Positions 1 through 8,228 of a stretch of DNA of 64,000 nucleotides are shown piece after piece. Location of the stretch: positions 248,001 through 312,000 of the forward strand of contig JAIXQP010000041.1 of the NCBI GenBank assembly GCA_027485675.1. The letters run 5' to 3'. A program made the position numbers and the translations under genes. The notes beneath the pieces are model-generated. The model saw only the letters and a program-made list of their open reading frames with translations, searched no databases and was not told where the DNA came from. Each line of letters opens with the position of its first letter. Position 1 is the stretch's first letter. The stretch comes from Terriglobales bacterium. Its GTDB lineage: Bacteria; Acidobacteriota; Terriglobia; Bryobacterales; Bryobacteraceae.

Positions 1-1
1 C

Positions 2-1204
2 GACCCGTCCACCTTCACCGCCGAGTGCAACTACCTCAAGCGGCTCACGACACAGGTCAATCTTCCGAAGATGGTCGACGGCGATATGGACGTCGCGTTC
101 TTCATCGTCTACGTCGGCCAGGGCCTGCCGACCCCGGAGGCGTACGACATCGCCTACAAACAGGCCATCGAAAAGTTCGAAGCCGTTCATCACTTCACCA
201 AGACCATCGCCCCGGATGTCATGGGTCTCGCCCTCACCCCGGCCGATGTCCGCCGCCTCCATCGCCAGGGCAAGCGCATCGCCGTCATTGGCGTTGAAAA
301 CGGCTACCCCATCGGGACCGATATCAAGCGCGTCAAGGAGTTCTACGACCGCGGTGGCCGCTATCTGTCGCTGGCCCACAACGGCAATAGCCAGCTCGCC
401 GACTCGAACACCGGCGAAGCCTCCGGCTATCTCCACAACAACGGCCTCTCTCCCCTCGGCCGCGAAGTCATCGCCGAAATGAATCGCCTCGGCATGATGG
501 TCGATCTCTCCCACCCCTCGAAGGGAGCCAACCTCGAAGCCATTCGCCTCTCCCAGGCGCCGGTCATCGCCTCCCACTCGAGCGTGCGCGCCCTCGCCGA
601 CCACAGCCGCAACATGGACGATGAACAACTCCTCGCCCTCAAAAAGAACGGCGGCGTCATTCAAATCGTCGGCTTCGCGTCGTATCTCAAAGTGGATAGC
701 AAGGAACGCACCGCCGCCTTGACAGCCCTCCGCGGCGATTTCGGCTTCGGCGCCGGCCGCACCGGCGGGCCCACCTTCCGCCGGCCCACCGGGCCCCGCG
801 CCTGCCCCGTCGAAGCGCCGCCGTCGGCCACCGCCGCCGCTCCCCGCCGCGCGGGTGGTTTCCTCAACATGCTCCCGCCGGACCGCCGCGCCGAGTACGA
901 AAAGCGCCTCGCCGAAATCGACGCCAAGTATCCCCCCGCCCCGCGCGCCAACGTGCAGGACATGGTCAACCACATCGACTACGCCGTCAAGCTGATCGGC
1001 ATCGACCACGTCGGCATCTCATCCGACTTCGATGGCGGTGGCGGCATCGACGGTTGGGATAGCGCCGCCGAAGCCTTCAACGTCACCCTCGAACTCGTCC
1101 GCCGCGGTTACACCGAAGAGCAGATCGGCAAGCTCTGGAGCGGCAACCTGCTCCGCGTCTGGGCCGACGTCGAGAAGGTCGCGCAGAAACTACAAAAGCG
1201 GTAA
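2..1204 (+). CDS. Membrane dipeptidase (peptidase family M19), 5'-truncated by window start
   Basis: The frame stays open upstream of the first ATG to base 2. Motifs include GVENGYPIG, YLSLAHNGNSQLADS, MVDLSHPS, ASHSSVRAL and DHVGISSDFDGGGG, typical of renal dipeptidase-like M19. Confidence 0.9.
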   Translation, partial: DPSTFTAECNYLKRLTTQVNLPKMVDGDMDVAFFIVYVGQGLPTPEAYDIAYKQAIEKFEAVHHFTKTIAPDVMGLALTPADVRRLHRQGKRIAVIGVENGYPIGTDIKRVKEFYDRGGRYLSLAHNGNSQLADSNTGEASGYLHNNGLSPLGREVIAEMNRLGMMVDLSHPSKGANLEAIRLSQAPVIASHSSVRALADHSRNMDDEQLLALKKNGGVIQIVGFASYLKVDSKERTAALTALRGDFGFGAGRTGGPTFRRPTGPRACPVEAPPSATAAAPRRAGGFLNMLPPDRRAEYEKRLAEIDAKYPPAPRANVQDMVNHIDYAVKLIGIDHVGISSDFDGGGGIDGWDSAAEAFNVTLELVRRGYTEEQIGKLWSGNLLRVWADVEKVAQKLQKR

Positions 1205-1220
1205 CCCGGAAGCTCTCTTC

Positions 1221-2315
1221 CTACTTGCTGGCGGGCGTCTCCTTCCATCCGTACGCCGCCATCAGGATATGGAAGATCTGGGTATTCGGCATATATCCCC
1301 TCACTCGTGCTGCCCCCGGCCCCATCGCCGCCACCAGCACCTCCTCCGCCGTGTGCGTGTTGAACATCTGCACGGCGCTGCGCCCCTCCTCCGCGGCCGG
1401 CGTCTCCGGCAGCAGCGGCTGGCCCGGCTTCCCGCCCCGCACCCGCAGGTCGAAGGAATGGTCCGCCGTGAACAGCAGCAACGTCTCCTTGTTGTTCACC
1501 TGCTCCGCCGTCTGCCGCACCAGCTTGTCCAGCATCACCGCCTGGTCCAGGCCCTGCTTGAGCCGGTCAGTGTGCATGTCCCACTCCACCATCAGAAAGT
1601 AACCCTTCGGGTTCCGCGACAAAATCTCGATCGCCCGTTTCACCACCGGCTGCGGATCAAACCGCTCATCAAACAACGCCACCACCCGCTTCGCCCCCGC
1701 CGGAATCTCCTCCGGCCGGTCGTACATCGCGTAGCCCTTCTCGCCCAGCGCCTTCTTGAAGTCGTAACCCGCGGCTTCGGTCGCTTCAAAAATCCCCTTC
1801 CGCCCGCCGCCAATCACCAGGTCCACCCCATCGCCAAACCGTGGCTTGGCAATCTGCGCCACAATCTCGGCGAACTTCCGCCGGTGGTTGCAGTGCGCGT
1901 AACAGGCCGCCGGCGTCGCATCCGCCATCGACATGTTCGAGATCACCCCCGTCGACAATCCGCGCTCCTCGGCATACTCCAAAATCGTCTTCAACGGCGC
2001 CCCGTCGCTCTTGCCCGGCACGGCCTCCGCCGACTGCGAAATCACGCTGTTCTTCGTCTTGTGTCCCGTCACAATCGCCGTCATCCCCGCCGCCGAATCC
2101 GCCACCCACGCCCCCACCGGCGACGTCTCGGACAAGCCCATGTACGGCATCTGCTGCAGGAACAACTTCCCCGGCGCCCCATACCCGTGGATGCTCGCCG
2201 CGTGCAACGTCGGGATCCCTCCGGCGTCACCCAGGAAAACCACCACATTCTTCGCGCGGCGCTCGGCGGCCATCGCCACCACGGCAAAGGAGAGGAACAA
2301 GAAAAGTTTCTTCAC
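1221..2315 (-). CDS. Alkaline phosphatase family protein, secreted
   Basis: Signal peptide MKKLFLFLSFAVVAMA; NVVVFLGDAGG metal-site motif; DSAAGMTAIVTGHKTKN; LFTADHSFD. Confidence 0.9.
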   Translation of the reverse strand: MKKLFLFLSFAVVAMAAERRAKNVVVFLGDAGGIPTLHAASIHGYGAPGKLFLQQMPYMGLSETSPVGAWVADSAAGMTAIVTGHKTKNSVISQSAEAVPGKSDGAPLKTILEYAEERGLSTGVISNMSMADATPAACYAHCNHRRKFAEIVAQIAKPRFGDGVDLVIGGGRKGIFEATEAAGYDFKKALGEKGYAMYDRPEEIPAGAKRVVALFDERFDPQPVVKRAIEILSRNPKGYFLMVEWDMHTDRLKQGLDQAVMLDKLVRQTAEQVNNKETLLLFTADHSFDLRVRGGKPGQPLLPETPAAEEGRSAVQMFNTHTAEEVLVAAMGPGAARVRGYMPNTQIFHILMAAYGWKETPASK

Positions 2316-2334
2316 AATTAAGGAACCCAGCTTA

Positions 2335-3066
2335 TCAACCAGCTGTTACGCGCGCGTGACGGGCCCCCTGCCCGATCAGCCACGCCACCAGCTCCGGATT
2401 CCCTCCGCGCACCGCGCAATCGAGCGGCGAAAGATTGTCCCAACCGACCCAGTGCACGTCCCCCCCTTGCGCCGCCAGATACTGCACCGTCTCCAACTGT
2501 CCACCCCGGCACGCATGCCACAGCCCGGCCGTCACCATCTCGCGCTCTGGCCCCGGCTCCGCGGCGAAAAAGGCCCGCATCCGGTCCATTAGTCCCAACC
2601 CCGCCGCCTGCGTCAAGGTCGTCTTCGCCCCCCGCGCGAGCAACCGCCGCGCCGCGTCCCACTGCGCGAAGATCACGGCATCCGACATCGCCGTGCCATT
2701 CGTGAATATGGCTCCCGGGCCCTCAATGTCCGCCCCGCCATCGAGCAGCGCATCAATCGCCGCCACGTCGTTGCTGCTCGCCGCCCAATGCAGCGGCCGC
2801 TCCGGCGCGTTCCCGCCCGTCATCGCCACATTCGGATCGGATCCAAACGCAATCAAAACGCCTATCGTCTCCGCCACCCGCGGAAAATGCCCCGGCCAGT
2901 CCGTCGCCACGTGCAACAGCGTCCGGGTTTCCGCCCGCGGCCCCACCACCCGCGCCGTCGCCAAGCCCGGGTTCGCTGTCAGCAACTCTCGCAACCCCGC
3001 GGCATCCCCGCCCCGGATCGCCGTCCGTACCGCTTCCGCCAGCGGGCTCTTGTTTGGTATCTCCAT
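2335..3066 (-). CDS. Ankyrin repeat protein
   Basis: Ankyrin-like units such as RTLLHVATDWPGHFPRVAETIGVLIAFGSDPNV and ERPLHWAASSNDVAAIDALLDGGADIEG. Confidence 0.85.
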   Translation of the reverse strand: MEIPNKSPLAEAVRTAIRGGDAAGLRELLTANPGLATARVVGPRAETRTLLHVATDWPGHFPRVAETIGVLIAFGSDPNVAMTGGNAPERPLHWAASSNDVAAIDALLDGGADIEGPGAIFTNGTAMSDAVIFAQWDAARRLLARGAKTTLTQAAGLGLMDRMRAFFAAEPGPEREMVTAGLWHACRGGQLETVQYLAAQGGDVHWVGWDNLSPLDCAVRGGNPELVAWLIGQGARHARVTAG

Positions 3067-3108
3067 AGCGCTTCTCGCTATTGTCGCCCACCATTTACCC
3101 TGTTAGAG

Positions 3109-3450
3109 ATGCCGAACCCCCGCAGCCGCCGCGCCCGCGCCGCCCGCCGCCGCCAACGCCGGATGGCTAGCGTCGAACACGACCTCACCGACCTGCAGTG
3201 GGAAACCCTCAAACAAGCCTGGGGCGGCTGCGCCTACTGCGGCGCCCAGGACCGGCCCCTCCAACGCGACTGCGTCCTCGCCATCTCCCGCGGCGGCCGC
3301 TACACCCTCGATAACATCGTCCCCGCCTGCGCCGCCTGCAACACCAGCAAATGCAACGAGGAGGTCACCGCTTGGCTCCGCCGGAAACGGCTCGGCGAAA
3401 GCGCCTTCCTCCTCCGCTACTCCCAAATCCGCAGCGCCCTGACCTCCTAG
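3109..3450 (+). CDS. Small HNH endonuclease
   Basis: CAYCGAQ…RDCVLAISRGGRYTLDNIVPACAACNTSKCNEEVTAWL is an HNH with two CxxC pairs. The ATG at 3109 is in the frame of the listed 2788 ORF. Confidence 0.85.
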   Translation: MPNPRSRRARAARRRQRRMASVEHDLTDLQWETLKQAWGGCAYCGAQDRPLQRDCVLAISRGGRYTLDNIVPACAACNTSKCNEEVTAWLRRKRLGESAFLLRYSQIRSALTS

Positions 3451-3474
3451 CCAGGGCGCTGCCGATCGCTCCAA

Positions 3475-4359
3475 CTACTTGCGGGCAATCTGCACTTTCG
3501 GGACGGCCAGGTAACCCTTCACCTTGTCCTTGCTCACTTCGTTCACCACCATCTCATACGGCTGCCGCGCCTTCGAAAGAACGTAGAACTGCACCGGTTC
3601 ATTGGCCGTCTTGTCCTTCTTCTCGATCTTGCGATCGTCCGCAATCACGTCCACGGTGAACTTGCTCCGCTTCACGTCCGTCTTCTTCACGGCCAGTTGA
3701 ATGTCGCCCACCCGCTGCGCCTTGCCGTTGCGCGGCAGTTCGAACTCCACATAGTTCCGGTCGCCCAACTCACGCAGCGCCGCCAACTCCTTGGCGTTCG
3801 TCGCAATCAACCCGCTCATCACGCCCATATCGCCCGTCGCCCGGTGCAGCTCCGCAATCGTGGCCTGCAGTTCGCTCTGCGTCTTCACCACGTCCTGCTT
3901 CACCGCGCCCACATCCGTCGAAACATCCGCAATCTTCGAGTTCGCCTGCAGCGTCGTCTCCTTCACCTGCGTCAACTCCGCGGCCATCTGCTTCGCCTTC
4001 TGCTCTTCGCTCTTGGCGAGGTTCGACACGATCTTGTCCGCATGGCGCCGCGCCGCAATCTGCGCCGCCATCGCCGCCTTATTCACGCTCTCCTGCGTCT
4101 CCTTCCGCGCGCTGTCCAGGTCCGTCCGCACCACGCCCAGGTTCTCGTTCAGCGTCTTGTCCACGGCGCTCAGCCCGGCCCGCAACTCGGAAACCTGCTG
4201 CTGCACCGCGCCCACCTCGCTGTTCACATCCTGCAACCGAACGGCCTGGTAACCGTTGATGCCCAGGGAGAGGGCAAACGCCCCGGCTAAAACCGGAATG
4301 GCCCAGCTGCCGCGGCCGTTCTTCGGTGAGGTCTGATTGGTGTTGTCCATGGGGTTCAT
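3475..4359 (-). CDS. Membrane-anchored coiled-coil protein, function unknown
   Basis: Single N-terminal TM (SWAIPVLAGAFALSLGINGY) followed by a long heptad-like region. Confidence 0.7.
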   Translation of the reverse strand: MNPMDNTNQTSPKNGRGSWAIPVLAGAFALSLGINGYQAVRLQDVNSEVGAVQQQVSELRAGLSAVDKTLNENLGVVRTDLDSARKETQESVNKAAMAAQIAARRHADKIVSNLAKSEEQKAKQMAAELTQVKETTLQANSKIADVSTDVGAVKQDVVKTQSELQATIAELHRATGDMGVMSGLIATNAKELAALRELGDRNYVEFELPRNGKAQRVGDIQLAVKKTDVKRSKFTVDVIADDRKIEKKDKTANEPVQFYVLSKARQPYEMVVNEVSKDKVKGYLAVPKVQIARK

Positions 4360-4530
4360 TGATTACGCTCCTTGCCTTTCTCAGTTTGCAAACTGCGTGC
4401 CAAACGGATTAATCAATCCGAATCAACCACTTACACCAACGACTCCGCCCCCGTGTCGAAGAATCAACCACCTCCCCACCCCAACCGCGTCTGAAACTCG
4501 AACACTATGAAGGAATTCGCAATCCGTAGA

Positions 4531-4551
4531 GTACTTGTTGTTGTAAAGTAT
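4531..4551. promoter_or_regulatory. Imperfect inverted repeat GTACTT-N9-AAGTAT, possible operator
   Basis: gtacttgttgttgtaaagtat lies 13 bp upstream of the ATG at 4565. Confidence 0.3.
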
Positions 4552-4564
4552 CAAGAGGCCCTCC

Positions 4565-5608
4565 ATGATCCCCTCCCCCCCGCGCCGCCCCTGGCTCCTC
4601 CTCCTGCCTCTCCTCCTCGCCGCCGCTTGGCTCCTCAGCCGCGCCTTCGGGCAAACCCTCCACCCCGACCCCCTCGCCATCCCCTCCGTCGGCCAACCCG
4701 CTCCGCCGCCCCCTTGGGCCGATGCCACCAACCGCTCCCGCGCCCTCCTCCGCGCCGCCCTCGCCCAAAACAACCTGCCCGGCCTCTCCGTCGCCGTCGC
4801 CGCCGGCGGAACCCTCGTCTGGGCCGAAGGCTTCGGCTGGGCCGATCTCGCCGCCCGCGCCCCCGTCACCCCTACTACCCGCTTCCGCCTCGGCACCGCC
4901 TCCACCCTCCTTACCGCCGCCGCCGCCGCCCGCCTCCAACTCGAAACCCCGAATCCAACCACCGGCCCCACCGGCGAGCCCGAGCCCCTCTCCCGCCTCC
5001 GCTGCGAGCATCCGTCGGAGGCCCTCCCCCACCTCTCCGCCAACCCGTCTCCCAACCAACGCTGGATCCTCGTCAGCGCCGCCATCGAGTCCGCCTCCGG
5101 CCAACCCTTCCTCCGCTACCTCCAGGACCAAATCCTCCAGCCCCTCCAAATGGCCAACACCGGCGCCGAATCCGCCACCGCCGAAAACCCCGAAGGCATC
5201 GGCGAAGAAGGCGAGGACCCGCCCCCGTTCACCATCCTCCGCCAGGCCATCCTCGAACCCCTCGGCATCGCCCCCGCCCCCGTCCATCCCCCCACCCGTC
5301 CCGCGACGCTCTACGAACCCGGCTTCCCCCACCACCCCCTCGCCCGCCACGGCCTCCGCGTCCTACCCGCCCGCAACCTCTCCTGCTACTCCGGCGCCCG
5401 CGCCCTCTTCTCGACGCCTTCCGACCTCGTCCGCTTCGCCCTCGCCACGCCTGCCGTCGCCTCGACGCACGGCGAACTCCACGGCCACCGCCTAGTCGCT
5501 CTTGAGGTCGATCCCACGCGCGGCCTCGTCGTCGCCCTCGCCACCAACGGAACCACCGCCGACCCCGCCGCCCTCGCCCGCGCCGTGGCCGCTGCTTTCA
5601 AACCGTAA
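4565..5608 (+). CDS. Beta-lactamase-fold serine hydrolase-like protein with degenerate active-site motifs
   Basis: Family context NLPGLSVAVAAGGTLVWAEGFGWADL and RYLQDQILQPLQMANTG. The SxxK position reads TAST and the YxN position reads SPN. Confidence 0.75.
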   Translation: MIPSPPRRPWLLLLPLLLAAAWLLSRAFGQTLHPDPLAIPSVGQPAPPPPWADATNRSRALLRAALAQNNLPGLSVAVAAGGTLVWAEGFGWADLAARAPVTPTTRFRLGTASTLLTAAAAARLQLETPNPTTGPTGEPEPLSRLRCEHPSEALPHLSANPSPNQRWILVSAAIESASGQPFLRYLQDQILQPLQMANTGAESATAENPEGIGEEGEDPPPFTILRQAILEPLGIAPAPVHPPTRPATLYEPGFPHHPLARHGLRVLPARNLSCYSGARALFSTPSDLVRFALATPAVASTHGELHGHRLVALEVDPTRGLVVALATNGTTADPAALARAVAAAFKP

Positions 5609-6128
5609 GCCGCCCCCGAAACCCCCGCGCCGCATAATACGAATCCGCGCCGTTGTGATACACGAACACGGTGTCGTAACGCCGGTCCCCAAACAGCGCC
5701 CCGCCCATCCGCCGGATCCGCTCCGGCGTCACGATCCAACTCGACGTCTTCCGGTCAAACTCCCCCAACTCCTGCAGCTCCCGGTACTGCGCCTCGTTCA
5801 ATAACGCCACCCCCATCGCCGCCGCCACGTCCAGCGCGCAGTTCGCCGGCTTGTTCTGCTTCCGCCCGTCCAGCGCCGCCCGGTCATAACACAGGCTCCG
5901 CCGCCCCGCCGGACTCTCTGCCGCGCAATCAAAGAAAGTCACCGCCCCGGTTGCCCCGTCCCGCCCCACCACGTCCGGCTCCCCGCCGCTCTCTTCCATC
6001 TGTTGCAACGGCCCCAACTTCTCCGGATGCGCCGCCAACCGCGCCCGCACCTCCGCCCACACGACCCCCTCATGCCGCCGAGGGTTCGCCGCAAACCGCG
6101 CCTCCAGAACCTCCAGCAGACCCGCCAC
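5598..6128 (-). CDS. DUF4256-like protein
   Basis: MEESGGEPDVVG, FDCAAESPAGRRSLCYDRAALDGRKQNKP and NEAQYRELQELGEFDRKTSSWI match my memory of DUF4256. Confidence 0.8.
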   Translation of the reverse strand: MAGLLEVLEARFAANPRRHEGVVWAEVRARLAAHPEKLGPLQQMEESGGEPDVVGRDGATGAVTFFDCAAESPAGRRSLCYDRAALDGRKQNKPANCALDVAAAMGVALLNEAQYRELQELGEFDRKTSSWIVTPERIRRMGGALFGDRRYDTVFVYHNGADSYYAARGFRGRLTV

Positions 6129-6131
6129 TTT

Positions 6132-7442
6132 TTACTTCACCACCTTCGCCACCAGCTCCGCCGTCTCCACTCCGCTCAGCGCCGCCCCGCCGCACGTCTG
6201 CGTCCACCGCGGCGCGCACGCCTCTCCGGCGAAGAACAAGCGGTCCGCCACCGGACGCCGCAGCCCTTCCCGCGCGCCCGCCTGGCCCGGCGTCGCCGCC
6301 GCATACGCGCCCAGCGCCCACGGGTCGCTCGCCCACTTCGTGAACGAGCCCTTCACGAAATACTTGTCCACATCGGACCCAAACATCGACCGCAGCGCGT
6401 TCCGCCCAAAATCCACCGCCTCGTCTTCGCCCGCCGCCGACAGCTCCCAGGCGAAATCCCCGCCCACAAACCCCACCAGCAGCGGCAGCTGAAACGGCCA
6501 GCACAGGAAGTACGTGTCCCGCTTCCCGTAGTTCTCCCGCAGCACATCCTCGAAAGCCTTCTGCCGAAACTCCGGCTGCGAAAACTGCAGTGGAATCTTC
6601 GCGAGCAAACCCATCGGCAGCCCGCCGATAGCCTCCTGCTTCCACACCGGCAGCACCGGATCGAAGCGGATCTTCTCCGCCGCCAGCACCCCCGTCGAAC
6701 TGGTGATGATACAAGCCTTCGCCGTCAGCGTCCCCTTGTTCGTCTCCACCTGCACGCCCTGCCCGTCGTAGCGGATCCGCCGCGCCGCCGTATTCAGGCT
6801 CACCGGAATGTTCTTGCCGAACTGCGCCACCAGCGTCCCGTAGCCTTCCTTCACCAGGTAGTTCGGCGCCACGTCCGTCCCGATGTTCATGTAGTCTTTG
6901 GTCGATAACTCATCCAGGTCCACGGCCGAGGACATGGCGCCGTGGAACGTCGCCATCGCGTCGTCGATCTCGCTCTTCCGCCGTACCGCGTTCGACGCGG
7001 CCACGTCCTTGCGGGCCCCCAGCTTGTCCAAGCGCTTGCTCAGCGCCGCCTCGCTCTTCTCGGAGAGCTCTCGTTCTGCGGCCGTCGCCTCCCGGTCGCG
7101 CAGGTAGAGGCCCTCGAGCGTCGTGCTGTGCAGTTGCAGCGTATAGCCCCACTGATCGGCCAGCGGTTTGTAGGGATTATCGTCGGCCTTATGCAGCCAA
7201 GCGCAACCGAAGTCGAAAGGAACGCCGAAGGTTTGCGTATCGGTAAACGCCCGCCCGCCAATGCGCCCGCGGGCTTCGATCACCGTCACGCTCTTGCCCA
7301 GCTCCTGCAAGCGTTTCGCCGCCTGCAGCCCCGCCGAACCCGCGCCGATAATCACGACATCGACGCTGCTCCCGGCGCTCTGCGCGCCCAGCAAAACACC
7401 CGCGCCCAACGCCCCGAGAAAGCTTCTTCTGGAAATAGCCAT
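6132..7442 (-). CDS. FAD-dependent amine oxidase family protein, Tat-type leader
   Basis: RRSFLGALGAG leader; VVIIGAGSAGLQAAKRLQELGKSVTVIEARGRIGGRA dinucleotide-binding motif; C-terminal RLFFAGEAC…GGAALSGVETA. Confidence 0.92.
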   Translation of the reverse strand: MAISRRSFLGALGAGVLLGAQSAGSSVDVVIIGAGSAGLQAAKRLQELGKSVTVIEARGRIGGRAFTDTQTFGVPFDFGCAWLHKADDNPYKPLADQWGYTLQLHSTTLEGLYLRDREATAAERELSEKSEAALSKRLDKLGARKDVAASNAVRRKSEIDDAMATFHGAMSSAVDLDELSTKDYMNIGTDVAPNYLVKEGYGTLVAQFGKNIPVSLNTAARRIRYDGQGVQVETNKGTLTAKACIITSSTGVLAAEKIRFDPVLPVWKQEAIGGLPMGLLAKIPLQFSQPEFRQKAFEDVLRENYGKRDTYFLCWPFQLPLLVGFVGGDFAWELSAAGEDEAVDFGRNALRSMFGSDVDKYFVKGSFTKWASDPWALGAYAAATPGQAGAREGLRRPVADRLFFAGEACAPRWTQTCGGAALSGVETAELVAKVVK

Positions 7443-7512
7443 GGATGCAGCATAACCCGAAAGCTGCGGCGAACTAATCGTCCAAAGTAACCGGTAGATC
7501 CCGGCGCCACCC

Positions 7513-7899
7513 TCAGTTTGGGCGAAAGGTCAAAACGTTTCGCCCATACATCGCGAGGTGGGCATCTCCCGTCACGAGGATAAGGTCCTCAGATTGAGCC
7601 TGAGCGACAAGCATTCGATCGAACGGATCGCGATGATGCTCCGGCAGAGCCGCCGTACGGTCCGCGTGAGTTCGAGAGATCGGCAGCCAGTGAAACGCCA
7701 GACTGTCCAACACAACATCGAAATGGGACGGCAGCACCAGTTTGCCCAGTCGCTGCTTGATACGGATCTCCCACAACACGGCGGTACTAAGAAAAACTGT
7801 CTTTTCTGGATCCGCAATCATTTCGCGAATCATGGACGGCAATCGTGGGGAATCATCGAGCCACCAGAGCAGAACATGCGTATCGAGCAAAAGCCTCAT
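7513..7899 (-). CDS. VapC-like PIN-domain toxin
   Basis: MRLLLDTHVLLWWLDDSPRL…STAVLWEIRIKQRLGKL…HRDPFDRMLVAQAQ…LVTGDAHL shows the PIN acidic residues. Confidence 0.93.
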   Translation of the reverse strand: MRLLLDTHVLLWWLDDSPRLPSMIREMIADPEKTVFLSTAVLWEIRIKQRLGKLVLPSHFDVVLDSLAFHWLPISRTHADRTAALPEHHRDPFDRMLVAQAQSEDLILVTGDAHLAMYGRNVLTFRPN

Positions 7900-8129
7900 C
7901 GCAGCCCGAACGCCTCTGCAATGTCCGCCGGAAGCTCGTCAAAGTCGTCAGCAATCTGGATTTGTCCCTTGAGCGCCCCAGGTTGGCGCGGCGCCGCGGC
8001 GCCTTGGTACCGAACCAAGCGTGCTACCGGTTTGCCCGCCTTGCCGATGATGACCTCCTCCCCAGCTTGTACCGCTTCAATCAATGCAGACAGGTTAGCC
8101 TTGGCCTCGGAGATGTTCTTCAAGATCAC
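7896..8129 (-). CDS. Phd/YefM-type antitoxin
   Basis: NISEAKANLSALIEAVQAGEEVIIGKAGKPVARLV. Likely GTG start at 8129 inside the longer listed ORF; overlaps the PIN toxin start by 4 bp. Confidence 0.9.
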   Translation of the reverse strand: MILKNISEAKANLSALIEAVQAGEEVIIGKAGKPVARLVRYQGAAAPRQPGALKGQIQIADDFDELPADIAEAFGLR

Positions 8130-8140
8130 AATCCAAGAAT

Positions 8141-8172
8141 ACCAGACCAGATCAGACCAGGCCTGGTCTGGT
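8141..8172. promoter_or_regulatory. Nested palindrome upstream of the antitoxin, putative autoregulatory operator
   Basis: ACCAGACCAGATCAGACCAGGCCTGGTCTGGT contains a perfect 18-bp palindrome CAGACCAGGCCTGGTCTG (8153-8170) and an outer pairing ACCAGACCAG / CTGGTCTGGT. Confidence 0.6.
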
Positions 8173-8228
8173 AGGCAGGGGTTAGCTCTCCGCTCCGCCC
8201 GCCACCCCCTATGCCACAATCAACGGTA

